Below, one piece after another: positions 44,131 to 52,659 of a stretch of 64,000 nt of DNA. Within the stretch, counting starts at the first letter, position 1. Each line of letters opens with the position of its first letter. The notes under the pieces are model-generated. The model searched no databases, was not told the DNA's origin, and saw nothing but the letters and a program-made list of their open reading frames with translations. The position numbers were made by a program, and so were the translations under genes. This DNA is from Pseudomonadota bacterium (GTDB lineage: Bacteria; Pseudomonadota; Alphaproteobacteria; Rhizobiales; Xanthobacteraceae), in contig JAEXYA010000028.1 of assembly GCA_023451825.1 (NCBI GenBank), positions 123,501-187,500 of the forward strand. Direction: 5' to 3'.

Positions 44131-44580
44131 TGACGACCGTTGCGATCGTCACTGCACCGCCAACAGGAGTTAGCTGCCGTTGTTGCCGACACATTTAAGG
44201 AAAGTTAGAGACAAATCGAAGGCGCGCCGCGAGAACAGCGCGTAAGTGTAGTTGGCTGGGAGTCCGCATTCGCTACTACTCAAGATGTTTGAGAGATTGT
44301 CGCACTGGTCGATGCAGGCATTGATCGAAGCGATGAAACCCGCGGATGTTTATTTTTCTCAAAAGCCAAAACCAAAAGCATGTTCGTCCGTAGGAGTGGA
44401 CAGGCTGCGTCAGAACATCGCAATCATGTCCGATAGGTGACGCAGCTCCAGCCATTGGATCCATGGCCTTTATGCGTCTCCTATATTTTCGATCTGAGGG
44501 TCACCTCGCTTTCCGATGCGGGCGAGCGCTTGTTACGTGTCGCGGTCGCCTGACGATCGCGCTGCTCATGGAACTTCGCC
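44131..44580. other. AT-richer 450 bp region
   Basis: Gap between the secretion operon and the unknown gene before dgoK. Locally lower GC, with stretches such as GGATGTTTATTTTTCTCAAA. Weak frames exist (for example 44252-44440, plus, TTG start) without a ribosome site. No RNA gene, repeat or terminator is recognised. It probably contains the promoters of both flanking units. Confidence 0.5.
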
Positions 44581-45030
44581 ATGCCGCGTCTCTCAGTTCA
44601 CTCAAATGCAATGTCGCACGTGGCATCAGACATCGACGTCGCGACGTTCACCGCAATCTGTCTCACCTCCTGCAATCGCCTGCCGGCGATGCGCCGCACC
44701 GCTGAAGCGCAGCGTCTCGACCATCTCGTCGAAGCCGGCGCATGGAACGACGCCGCGCTCGCGCTCATCGCCCTCGAACTGCCGAACTGGCAGCTCCGCC
44801 GCCTTACCTTCGACGAAGGCGAATGGCATTGCGCGCTGTCGCCGGAACGCAACATGCCCGACTGGCTCGACGATGCCGTCGAAACGCATCATGCCGACAT
44901 GGCCAGCGCCATCCTCGAAGCATTTCGCGGCGCGATCGATCGCGATGGCACGTCGCATCTCGCGATCGTGCCTGTCAGCACGACCGAGCGCACCGATTTC
45001 ACGCCCATGCTTTGCGAGAACTACTGCTAA
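44581..45030 (+). CDS. Unknown soluble protein before dgoK
   Basis: 149 residues from ATG 44581, or 139 from ATG 44611 (MSHVASDIDVATFTAICLTS). No signal or membrane span. The middle part AGAWNDAALALIALELPNWQ and RRLTFDEGEWHCALSPERNM looks like a conserved unknown family seen in bradyrhizobia by recollection; it continues with PDWLDDAVETHHADM. It is 58 bp ahead of dgoK on the same strand. Function unknown. Codon use matches neighbours. Confidence 0.7.
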   Translation: MPRLSVHSNAMSHVASDIDVATFTAICLTSCNRLPAMRRTAEAQRLDHLVEAGAWNDAALALIALELPNWQLRRLTFDEGEWHCALSPERNMPDWLDDAVETHHADMASAILEAFRGAIDRDGTSHLAIVPVSTTERTDFTPMLCENYC

Positions 45031-45088
45031 GCGACCGTCTTTCGGCTATGCTCGGCATCTATTCGTGCCAGCAGAGCCGGAGCAAAGT

Positions 45089-46012
45089 GTGAATTCGAGG
45101 AAACCGGCCTTTGTCGCCGTCGATTGGGGCACCAGCAGTTTTCGCGGCTGGTTGATGACCGCAGACGGACATGCGCTTGCAGAGACGCGCGGCCCGGAAG
45201 GCATGCTGCATTGTGCGACATCAGGCTTCGCACCGGTGCTCGCCGAACATCTCGCAAAACTCGGCGCCATACCGGACCTGCCCGTGCTGATCTGCGGCAT
45301 GGCCGGCGCCAAGCAAGGCTGGATCGAGGCCCCCTATCTGCACACTCCGACGCGCCTCGACGCTTTGCATGACGGCGCGCAGCGTGTCGCCACGCCGGGC
45401 GATGTCCGCATCCTGCCCGGCATCGCGAAAGCCGACGCTACCGCGCCAGACGTGATGCGCGGCGAGGAGACGCAACTGCTCGGCGTCACCGAGCCTGACT
45501 TCACGGGCCTCGTCTGCATTCCCGGCACCCACAGCAAATGGATCCGGATCGACAAAGGTAGCGTGGTGTCGTTCACCACTTACATGACCGGCGAATTGTT
45601 TTCGGTCGTCGCCCAGCACAGCATTTTGAAACACGCGATCGATCACGATGCGGGATCGCCCGCGGCGAATGATGCATTCCGCGACGGCCTGCGCCGCGCG
45701 CTCAAAACACCCGCGAGCCTCACCGCCGCGCTCTTCAGTGTTCGCGCAGCGCAATTGCTCGGCTTCGAGAAGCAAGCGGATGGTGCCGCACGTTTGTCCG
45801 GCCTCCTGATCGGCACTGAAATTGCGGATGCTTCCGCCCGCTATGGAACACAACATCCGGTTCGCCTGATCGGCGCCGGCGCGCTCAGCGCGCTTTACGC
45901 AGCAGCGCTGGCTCAGGCCGGCTTCACCACCACCATCCTCGATGCCGAACACGCATCGCGAAGCGGCCTGACCAAGGCCGCGATCCATCTATGGGGAGCC
46001 CGGTTCACATGA
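45089..46012 (+). CDS. dgoK: 2-dehydro-3-deoxygalactonokinase
   Basis: 307 residues, DgoK family. The start FVAVDWGTSSFRGWLMTADG is diagnostic, with CGMAGAKQGWIEAPY, IPGTHSKWIRIDKGSVVSF and FTTYMTGELFSVV further on. It phosphorylates 2-keto-3-deoxygalactonate in the De Ley-Doudoroff route. The frame is open far upstream, but GTG at 45089 with GGAG 5-7 bases ahead gives the normal length. It overlaps dgoA by 4 bases. Confidence 0.93.
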   Translation: MNSRKPAFVAVDWGTSSFRGWLMTADGHALAETRGPEGMLHCATSGFAPVLAEHLAKLGAIPDLPVLICGMAGAKQGWIEAPYLHTPTRLDALHDGAQRVATPGDVRILPGIAKADATAPDVMRGEETQLLGVTEPDFTGLVCIPGTHSKWIRIDKGSVVSFTTYMTGELFSVVAQHSILKHAIDHDAGSPAANDAFRDGLRRALKTPASLTAALFSVRAAQLLGFEKQADGAARLSGLLIGTEIADASARYGTQHPVRLIGAGALSALYAAALAQAGFTTTILDAEHASRSGLTKAAIHLWGARFT

Positions 46013-46644
46013 CGCAGCAGATCCCTTGGCCGAACGTAAAGCGCCCGCTCGTCGCCATCCTGCGCGGCGTAAAACCCGATGAAGTCGAAGGCATCGTCGA
46101 GGTGCTCATCGACACCGGCTTCGAGATGATCGAAGTGCCGCTGAATTCGCCCGATCCGTTCGATTCGATCGCCCGCATCTGCAAGCGATTCGGCCGGGAC
46201 ACATTGATCGGCGCCGGCACCGTCCTCACCGCCGATGACTGCGCCCGCGTCGCCGATGTCGGCGGGCGGCTGATGGTGAGCCCGAATGTCGATGTCGATG
46301 TGCTGGCGATGGCGAGGAGCCGCGGCATGGTCACCATGCCTGGCGTGTTCTCACCCACCGAAGCCTTCCTCGCGCTGCGCCATGGCGCCTCGGCGCTGAA
46401 ATTCTTCCCGGCCTCGATCCTCGGTCCCGCCGGCATCGCCGCGATCCGTGCGGTGTTGCCCAAAGACGCGGTGATCGGCGCCGTCGGCGGTGTGTCCGAC
46501 AGGAATTTCGCCGATTATATCAAAGCCGGCATTACGGCGTTCGGCCTCGGCAGCAGCCTCTACAAACCCGGCATGAGCGCGGGCGAGGTCAAGGCGACGG
46601 CGCAGGCCGCCGTTACAGCCTATGACCGCGCCATCGTCGGCTAG
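46009..46644 (+). CDS. dgoA: 2-dehydro-3-deoxy-6-phosphogalactonate aldolase
   Basis: 211 residues, class I KDPG/KDPGal aldolase. The catalytic Glu lies in VAILRGVKPDE-VEGIV, and the Schiff-base Lys in SALKFFPASILGP; the phosphate loop is AVGGVSDRNF. It cleaves KDPGal to pyruvate and glyceraldehyde-3-phosphate. ATG 46009 overlaps the dgoK stop (ATGA). The other galactonate genes (dgoD, transporter, regulator) are not next to it. Confidence 0.93.
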   Translation: MTQQIPWPNVKRPLVAILRGVKPDEVEGIVEVLIDTGFEMIEVPLNSPDPFDSIARICKRFGRDTLIGAGTVLTADDCARVADVGGRLMVSPNVDVDVLAMARSRGMVTMPGVFSPTEAFLALRHGASALKFFPASILGPAGIAAIRAVLPKDAVIGAVGGVSDRNFADYIKAGITAFGLGSSLYKPGMSAGEVKATAQAAVTAYDRAIVG

Positions 46645-46676
46645 CGCGTCATCGCGGCACCGGATCTTCGGCCAAC

Positions 46677-46704
46677 AAAAAACCCGCCGAGAAAGGGCGG
46701 GTTT
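46677..46704 (-). terminator. Rho-independent terminator of the cold-shock gene
   Basis: On the minus strand AACCCGCC pairs with GGCGGGTT around CTTTCTC, followed by TTTT; 35 bases past the cspA stop. It may also stop readthrough from dgoA. Confidence 0.9.
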
Positions 46705-46738
46705 CCGTAACGGTGCAGCCGTTTAAACGCGTCGAAAT

Positions 46739-46948
46739 TTACTCAACGCGCAGGTTATCGGCAGACGACTTGCCTGAACGACGGTCGGCGACGATTTCGT
46801 AGCTGACCTTCTGGTTTTCGTTCAGCGAGCCCAGGCCAGCGCGTTCAACGGCGCTGATATGAACGAACACATCCGGTCCACCGCCGTCTGGCGCGATGAA
46901 GCCGTAACCCTTGGTGCTGTTGAACCACTTAACGGTGCCGATAGCCAT
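46739..46948 (-). CDS. Cold-shock domain protein
   Basis: 69 residues, one cold-shock OB-fold. RNP1 (KGYGFIAPDGG) and RNP2 (DVFVHISAV) are intact. Binds single-stranded RNA or DNA; family members melt mRNA structure. ATG 46948 with AAAGGAAG ahead is the clear start (MAIGTVKWFN). It has its own terminator and no operon partner. Confidence 0.96.
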   Translation of the reverse strand: MAIGTVKWFNSTKGYGFIAPDGGGPDVFVHISAVERAGLGSLNENQKVSYEIVADRRSGKSSADNLRVE

Positions 46949-47164
46949 TTTACTTCCTTTGTAAGCTGGACCAGCGTTATCACGCGATTGGGAATATGCA
47001 AACGCAAAAAGCCGGAATTGGGCCGAAAGCATAAGCTCGGGCGACCGGCGCTCCCATGAGCGGCCATGACGTCGCGCCACGCCGCGTGACGCGGCCGGCG
47101 AGCGACGGACCAAAATCGACAATTTTCGAGGATTTGTTGAACAACCAATGTCTTAGAGAGACAG

Positions 47165-47251
<87 letters not shown>

Positions 47252-47413
47252 ACATGCGGTGAGGCATGTGGCGCGGTGTGTAGGGGGCTGTTACGCACTT
47301 GTCAAATTGCTTTGTGCAATTCCTTTCCGCTGTACAGGCCAAGCGCGTTGGCGTATCGCGAAACGGTCTAAACTGCCGGCTTGATCGGCCGGCTTTTGCA
47401 AGGAATTGACCCC

Positions 47414-48382
47414 ATGGTTGCCCCCCTCGACACCCTCGTCACGGTTTTCGGCGGATCCGGCTTCGTGGGGCGGCATGTGGTCCGCGCGCTGGCCAAGCGC
47501 GATTACCGGATTCGCGTTGCCGTGCGCCGTCCGGAGCTTGCCGGTTACCTGCAGCCGCTCGGCCGCGTCGGGCAGGTCCACACCGTGCAGGCCAATATCC
47601 GCAATCCCGCCTCCATCAAGGCCGCCATGCGCGACGCCTCGATCGTGGTGAATCTGGTCGGCATCCTCGCCGAGGGCGGAAAACAGAGTTTTGATGCCGT
47701 GCAGGCCGAAGGCGCCGGCGCCATCGCGCAGGCCGCCGCCGAAATCGGCGCCCGCCTGGTGCATGTGTCCGCCATCGGCGCCGATGCGAACAGCGAATCG
47801 GCCTATTCGCGTGCCAAGGCGGCCGGCGAAGCCAATGTGCTCGCCGCCGTGCCGTCGGCTTCGATCCTGCGCCCGTCGCTGGTGTTCGGGCCGGAAGACA
47901 GCCTGACCAACCGCTTTGCGTCGCTGGCCCGCATGGCGCCTGTGATGCCGGTGTTCGGTGCCGAGACCAAGATGCAGCCGGTGTTCGTCGGCGATGTCGC
48001 CCAGGCCGTGGCCGCTGCGGCCGATGGCAAGACCAAGCCAGGCGCCGTCTATGAACTCGGCGGGCCGGAAGTGCTGACCATGCAGGAGATCGTCGAGATC
48101 GTGCTCAAGACCATCGAGCGCGAGCGCATGATTTTGCCGGTGCCGATGGGGATTGCGAAGCTGAAGTCCTATTTCCTGCAATACGCCCCCGGTGACTTCA
48201 AGCTGACGCCCGACCAGGTCGCCATGTTGAAGGTCGACAATGTCGTTTCCGACGCCGCCAAGGCGGCCGGGCTGACGCTGGAAGGACTCGGCATCGCGCC
48301 GGATTCGCTGGAAGCGGTGGCCCCGCAATATCTCTGGCGCTTCCGCGCGACAGGACAGTTTGCGCATAACGGCGCGCACTGA
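47414..48382 (+). CDS. NDUFA9-like NAD(P)-binding protein (atypical SDR)
   Basis: 322 residues. Rossmann motif TVFGGSGFVGRHVVRAL, then VNLVGILAEGGKQSFDAVQA, matching the complex I accessory subunit NDUFA9/39 kDa family found in alphaproteobacteria. The bacterial role may be complex I assembly or quinone-related; unproven. The start ATG 47414 (MVAPLDTLV) follows AAGGA. Ends 17 bp before a family A repeat. Confidence 0.88.
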   Translation: MVAPLDTLVTVFGGSGFVGRHVVRALAKRDYRIRVAVRRPELAGYLQPLGRVGQVHTVQANIRNPASIKAAMRDASIVVNLVGILAEGGKQSFDAVQAEGAGAIAQAAAEIGARLVHVSAIGADANSESAYSRAKAAGEANVLAAVPSASILRPSLVFGPEDSLTNRFASLARMAPVMPVFGAETKMQPVFVGDVAQAVAAAADGKTKPGAVYELGGPEVLTMQEIVEIVLKTIERERMILPVPMGIAKLKSYFLQYAPGDFKLTPDQVAMLKVDNVVSDAAKAAGLTLEGLGIAPDSLEAVAPQYLWRFRATGQFAHNGAH

Positions 48383-48398
48383 CTGGCACGTTACGGCT

Positions 48399-48514
48399 CC
48401 TCATGGTGAGGAGGCGCCTCTTCGGCGCCGTCTCGAACCATGAGCTGGCCGGGCTCCGCATGGGCCGCCATCCTTCGACACGCGGTCAAAGACGACCGCT
48501 CCTCAGGATGAGGG
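48399..48514 (+). repeat. Dispersed palindromic repeat, family A, copy 5
   Basis: TCCTCATGGTGAGGAGGCGC to CTCAGGATGAGGG, 16 bases past the NDUFA9-like stop and 14 before the convergent gpmA stop. Core GCGCCTCTTCGGCGC is a short hairpin of its own. Confidence 0.9.
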
Positions 48515-48527
48515 CGGAGGTTTGGCC

Positions 48528-49148
48528 CTAGGCCAGATCCAGCTTGTCAGCCACCGTAGCGTCGGCATTGAGCTTGTAGATGATCGGCGCGCCGGTGCCG
48601 AGTTCGCGGGCCAGAATGCCCTCCGGCGACAGCTTTTCCAGCACCATGATCAGCGCGCGCAGCGAATTGCCATGCGCGGCCACCAGCGTACGCTCGCCGC
48701 GCAGCACGCCAGGCAGGATCTCCTGCACATAATAAGGCAGCGTGCGGGCCAGCGTGTCCTTCAGGCTCTCGCCACCGGGCGGCGGCACGTCATAGGACCG
48801 GCGCCAGATATGCACCTGCTCCTCGCCCCACTTTTCGCGGGCATCATCCTTGTTGAGGCCGGAGAGATCGCCGTAATCGCGCTCGTTCAGCGCGAGGTTC
48901 TTGGTCACCGGAATGCCGGTCTGGCCCATTTCTTCCAGCGCGAGGCGCAGCGTGTGCTGGGCGCGGGTGAGGTCCGAGGTGAAGGCGACGTCGAAAGTCA
49001 GGCCCTGCGCCTTCAGCTTGCGGCCGGCTTCCTTGGCTTCCGTGACGCCCTTTTCGGTCAGGTCCGGGTCTTTCCAGCCGGTGAACAGGTTCTTCAGATT
49101 CCAGTCGCTCTGGCCGTGGCGGACGAGCACGAGAAGGCGGTCAGTCAT
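48528..49148 (-). CDS. gpmA: 2,3-bisphosphoglycerate-dependent phosphoglycerate mutase
   Basis: 206 residues. The phosphohistidine is in LVLVRHGQSDWN (about His 11), the second His in LVAAHGNSLRAL, and the Glu in ALNERDYGDLSGLNKDD. Interconverts 3- and 2-phosphoglycerate. 25 bp downstream of dapB, so co-transcribed. Confidence 0.95.
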   Translation of the reverse strand: MTDRLLVLVRHGQSDWNLKNLFTGWKDPDLTEKGVTEAKEAGRKLKAQGLTFDVAFTSDLTRAQHTLRLALEEMGQTGIPVTKNLALNERDYGDLSGLNKDDAREKWGEEQVHIWRRSYDVPPPGGESLKDTLARTLPYYVQEILPGVLRGERTLVAAHGNSLRALIMVLEKLSPEGILARELGTGAPIIYKLNADATVADKLDLA

Positions 49149-49173
49149 CGCAGTTTCCTATTCCAGTTTGTTC

Positions 49174-49989
49174 TTACTTCTCACCAAGGCCGAGCACGTC
49201 GGCCATCGAATAGTGCCCGGGCTTCTTGCCATTCGCCCACATGGCGGCCTTCAGCGCGCCATGGGCGAAGATCATGCGATCCTCGGCCTTGTGCGTCAGC
49301 TCGATCCGCTCGGACGCACCAGCGAAAATCACCGTGTGCTCGCCGGCGACGGTGCCGCCGCGCAGCGAGGCAAAGCCGATATCGCCGGCCTTGCGGGCGC
49401 CGGTGATGCCATCGCGGCCACGCGCCGAATGCGTGTCGAGCGAGACGCCACGGCCATCGGCAGCGGCCTGGCCGAGCATGAAGGCGGTGCCCGACGGCGC
49501 GTCGATCTTCGCCTTGTGGTGCATCTCCAGCACTTCGATATCGAAGCTATCATCCAGCGACTGCGCGACACGCTTGACCAGCGCGGCGAGCAGATTGACG
49601 CCGAGGCTCATATTGCCGGACTGCACCACGATCGCCTGCTTGGTGACGCTCTTGATGACTGCGTCGTCCGAAGCCGAAAGACCCGTGGTGCCGATCACAT
49701 GCACGATGCCACGCTGGGCGGCGATGGCGACATTGGCGATGGTCGCGGCGGGCACGGTGAAATCGAGGATGCCGTCGGCTTCCTTGGAGATGGTCCACAA
49801 GTCGGCCGAGAGTTTGATACCGTTTTCGGGCAGGCCGGCGAGCACGCCTGCATCCTGGCCGAGCAGTTCCGAGGTCGGCGCTTCCAGCGCGCCGGCGAGC
49901 ACGGCGCCCGGGGTCTCGTGAATGGTGCGGATCAGCGCGCGGCCCATACGGCCGCCGGCGCCGGCAACGATCAATCTCATATCGGACAT
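49174..49989 (-). CDS. dapB: 4-hydroxy-tetrahydrodipicolinate reductase
   Basis: 271 residues. NAD(P)-binding GAGGRMGRAL at the N-terminus, FTVPAATIAN, and the substrate site VLEMHHKAKIDAPSGTAFML with the conserved His and Lys. Step of lysine and diaminopimelate synthesis for the cell wall. Start MSDMRLIVAG at 49989. Followed by gpmA. Confidence 0.96.
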   Translation of the reverse strand: MSDMRLIVAGAGGRMGRALIRTIHETPGAVLAGALEAPTSELLGQDAGVLAGLPENGIKLSADLWTISKEADGILDFTVPAATIANVAIAAQRGIVHVIGTTGLSASDDAVIKSVTKQAIVVQSGNMSLGVNLLAALVKRVAQSLDDSFDIEVLEMHHKAKIDAPSGTAFMLGQAAADGRGVSLDTHSARGRDGITGARKAGDIGFASLRGGTVAGEHTVIFAGASERIELTHKAEDRMIFAHGALKAAMWANGKKPGHYSMADVLGLGEK

Positions 49990-50099
49990 CTGGCGTTCCT
50001 TCGTATCTCAGGCGGTATAGCGGCGCGTGCTGCCCACGGCAACACGCGCGCGCCTCGCGAAATCCTCAGATACCAATCAGATCAAGGAGATGCTTAAGG

Positions 50100-50408
50100 C
50101 TATGCGCCGGGCTGCGGTCCGTCATAGCCTTCGATGATCACAAGGTCGCTCTCGCCGTGCGGTTTGCGCATCTCGACGAGGCGCTGGTATTCCGGCGAAT
50201 TGTAGCAGGCGAGCGCGGTGGCGTAGTCCTTGAATTCGAGCACCACATTGCGCGTGCGCGAGGTGCCTTCCTTGGCCTCGAACTGGCCGCCGCGGACGAT
50301 GAACCTGGCGCCGTATTTCGCGAAGACGGGGCCATTCTCAGCCACGTATTGCTTGTAACCGTCCATGTTGTGAACATCGACGCGTGCGACCCAATAGGCT
50401 TTCGGCAT
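50100..50408 (-). CDS. DUF1330 family protein
   Basis: 102 residues, ferredoxin-like alpha/beta barrel fold expected. MPKAYWVARVDVHNMDGYKQ and ENGPVFAKYGARFIVRGG are the family signature. Function unknown. 110 bp upstream of dapB and downstream of pyrF on the same strand, with a repeat between. Confidence 0.9.
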   Translation of the reverse strand: MPKAYWVARVDVHNMDGYKQYVAENGPVFAKYGARFIVRGGQFEAKEGTSRTRNVVLEFKDYATALACYNSPEYQRLVEMRKPHGESDLVIIEGYDGPQPGA

Positions 50409-50432
50409 TTTGGTTTTCTCCCGTTTACTCAG

Positions 50433-50540
50433 TCCTCATGGTGAGGAGGCGCGAAGCGCAGTCTCGAACCATGAATAGTGGAAACTCCGAGCCCGCGGCC
50501 ATCCTTCGAGACGCCGCTTCGCGGCTCCTCAGGATGAGGG
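50433..50540 (+). repeat. Dispersed palindromic repeat, family A, copy 6, overlapping the pyrF end
   Basis: TCCTCATGGTGAGGAGGCGC to CTCAGGATGAGGG. Its right end (50529-50540) encodes the last codons of pyrF on the minus strand (Pro-Ser-Ser-stop), so the repeat supplies the stop codon. Confidence 0.9.
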
Positions 50541-51245
50541 ACGGAGTCTGGTTTCGATCTCCGCAACGATTGCATCTGCGGCCGCTTTCGGATCATCCGC
50601 CGCGAGGATCGGACGACCGACAACAAGATAGTCCGAACCCGCGGCGATCGCCTTGGCCGGCGTCATCACGCGCTTCTGGTCGCCGATGTCGGCACCGACG
50701 GGACGCACGCCCGGCGTCACCAGGACCATCTCCGGCTTGATGAGGCTGCGCAGATTGCCGACTTCTTCCGGTGAGCAGACGAGACCATCGATCCCCAGCG
50801 CCATCGCCTGCTGGGCGCGCGTGGTGACGAGATCGCTGACGCCGAGCTGATAGCCGGCGGCTTTCAGGTCTTCGTTGTCATATGAGGTCAGCACCGTCAC
50901 CGCGAGGATGCGCAGATCCGAGCCCTTGCTGGCATTGGCCGCAGCCTGCATGGTCTGCGGATAGGCGTGCACCGTGAGGAATGTCGCGCCAAGTTTCGCG
51001 ACGCTCTCAACGCCCTTGGCCACGGTATTGCCGATGTCGTGCATCTTCAGATCGGCAAACACCTTCTTGCCGGCATCGGCGAGCTTGCGCACCAGCGGCA
51101 GGCCGCCGGCATAACCGAGCTGATAGCCGATCTTGTAGAAACTCACGCTGTCGCCCAGCCGTTCGATCATCGCTTCGGCGGAAGCGACATCGGGAACGTC
51201 GAGGGCGACGATGAGGCGGTCGCGAGGATCGATGATGGCGGTCAT
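50529..51245 (-). CDS. pyrF: Orotidine 5'-phosphate decarboxylase
   Basis: 238 residues. Catalytic DLKMHDIGNTV is intact, with RLIVALDVPD near the start and the phosphate loop VTPGVRPVGADIGDQKRV. Final step of UMP synthesis. The last residues (LRPSS) and the TGA lie within a dispersed repeat. 16 bp downstream of the FMN reductase gene. Confidence 0.95.
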   Translation of the reverse strand: MTAIIDPRDRLIVALDVPDVASAEAMIERLGDSVSFYKIGYQLGYAGGLPLVRKLADAGKKVFADLKMHDIGNTVAKGVESVAKLGATFLTVHAYPQTMQAAANASKGSDLRILAVTVLTSYDNEDLKAAGYQLGVSDLVTTRAQQAMALGIDGLVCSPEEVGNLRSLIKPEMVLVTPGVRPVGADIGDQKRVMTPAKAIAAGSDYLVVGRPILAADDPKAAADAIVAEIETRLRPSS

Positions 51246-51261
51246 TTCGGGCTCACTTCAT

Positions 51262-51831
51262 CTACTGGGCGACATCGATCAGTTGCCGCACCATGGATTG
51301 CATCGCCGCGATATCGGCGGGGTGTTTGAGACGATCCATCTCGTCATAGGCATCGTCGGCATGCGACAGCGCGAGCTGGTTCGGAATGACGAGGGCACGA
51401 CAGGCGGATAACACCAGCCGCAGCGCTTCGAGGCAGCGGGTGCCACCGAGGCGACCGTTGGATGCGGCGGCGATGGCGAAGGCACGGCCGCGGAACACAT
51501 GGCCTCTCCCCTCCTGCCCGTCCACGACGCGCGAAACCCAATCGATGGTGTTCTTCACCAGCGGCGGCAGCGACGAATTATATTCGGGCGTCACGATCAG
51601 CACGCCGTCATGGGCCGCCATCATGCGCTTCAGATTGAGTGCGTGCTTCGGCACGCCGGACGAGGCTTCGAGATCGCCGTCATAGATCGGCAGCGGAAAA
51701 TCACCGAGCGAGATGCGGGTGACATCGGCATCGGCACGCACCAGTTCGTCCACAGCCGCAGCCGCCAGCTTCGCGTTGAGCGAGCCGGTGCGCAAAGAGC
51801 CGGGAATGACGAGAATCTTTGGTGCAGCCAT
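51262..51831 (-). CDS. NADPH-dependent FMN reductase family protein
   Basis: 189 residues, flavodoxin-like. FMN-binding loop ILVIPGSLRTGSLNAKLAAA and LIVTPEYNSSLPPLVKNTID identify the ChrR/YieF/AzoR-like NADPH-dependent FMN reductase family, which reduces quinones, chromate and other electrophiles. Upstream of pyrF with 16 bp spacing. Confidence 0.9.
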   Translation of the reverse strand: MAAPKILVIPGSLRTGSLNAKLAAAAVDELVRADADVTRISLGDFPLPIYDGDLEASSGVPKHALNLKRMMAAHDGVLIVTPEYNSSLPPLVKNTIDWVSRVVDGQEGRGHVFRGRAFAIAAASNGRLGGTRCLEALRLVLSACRALVIPNQLALSHADDAYDEMDRLKHPADIAAMQSMVRQLIDVAQ

Positions 51832-51857
51832 GTGTCCGATCGCTTGGGTTCACAGCC

Positions 51858-51941
51858 GTCATTGCGAGGAGCGAAGCGACGAAGCAATCCAGAAGCCCGA
51901 GCGACGAAAGAAGTGGATTGCTTCGCTGCGCTCGCAATGAC
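51858..51941 (+). repeat. Dispersed palindromic repeat, family B, copy 2
   Basis: GTCATTGCGAGGAGCGAAGC to GCTGCGCTCGCAATGAC, ends inverted; matches the copy at 19861. It lies between the methyltransferase and the FMN reductase gene. Confidence 0.9.
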
Positions 51942-51963
51942 GAGCTGAGAGGCCAAAGCGGCC

Positions 51964-52566
51964 TCAGCCCTTGCGATACACCCAGACGCGGGCGGGCGGA
52001 AGGTTCATCCAGATCCGCTCGGACGCTTCGGTGGATACACCGGGCAGCGATTTCGGGATCGGCGGCGCCACCGAATAGGTGAACTGCACGAAGGGCGCAT
52101 TCGGCGCCAGCGCCGCGAAGGCATCGCGGATCAGCTTGAGGCGGGTCAGCATCGGCTTGGTAACCAGCGGCAGGCCAGAGACGACGGCAGAGGCCGGCTC
52201 TTTCAGCACGTCCCAAAGCGTATCGCGGAGTGTGTAGGCATCGCCTTGCACCACGGTCGCTTGCGGATAGCGCTCACGCAGCAGGGCGCAGAAGGTGGGA
52301 TTGAATTCGACGAGCACCAGACGCTTCTGATCGATGCCATGCGCCACAAGCGCGGTGGTGATCGCGCCGGTGCCGGGACCAAGTTCGATGACCGGACCGG
52401 TCCCATCAGGATCGACATACTGCGCCATGGTACGCGCCAGCGCTTTGCCCGAAGGCATCACGGCGCCCATATGCAGTGGCTTGTCGATCCATGAACGGAT
52501 AAAGCGGACTTCGTCATCGAGACGAAGCGGCTTTTTCAACGGACGCGCGGACGATTGCAGAGGCAT
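51964..52566 (-). CDS. PmtA-like SAM-dependent methyltransferase
   Basis: 200 residues. SAM loop VIELGPGTGAITTALVAHG, then VVQGDAYTLRDTL and a C-terminal VWVYRKG. It resembles the Rhodobacter/Sinorhizobium-type phosphatidylethanolamine N-methyltransferase PmtA, which makes phosphatidylcholine; it could also be another small-molecule or rRNA methyltransferase. ATG 52566 has GGAAG 6 bases ahead; the frame is open to 52632. Downstream of dnaJ, the usual order in this group. Confidence 0.8.
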   Translation of the reverse strand: MPLQSSARPLKKPLRLDDEVRFIRSWIDKPLHMGAVMPSGKALARTMAQYVDPDGTGPVIELGPGTGAITTALVAHGIDQKRLVLVEFNPTFCALLRERYPQATVVQGDAYTLRDTLWDVLKEPASAVVSGLPLVTKPMLTRLKLIRDAFAALAPNAPFVQFTYSVAPPIPKSLPGVSTEASERIWMNLPPARVWVYRKG

Positions 52567-52659
52567 TGTGCTTCCAAGCAGACCGCGGAACGTGCGGGAA
52601 GTCAGAATTTCGTCATAAAGGGGTATCGCCAACCGTGGAAACGGTCAAGCATTCTAACG

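Noticed and set aside
44252..44440. Plus-strand frame of 62 codons with a TTG start
   Set aside because: No ribosome site, no family resemblance; kept only as a note in the AT-richer gap.
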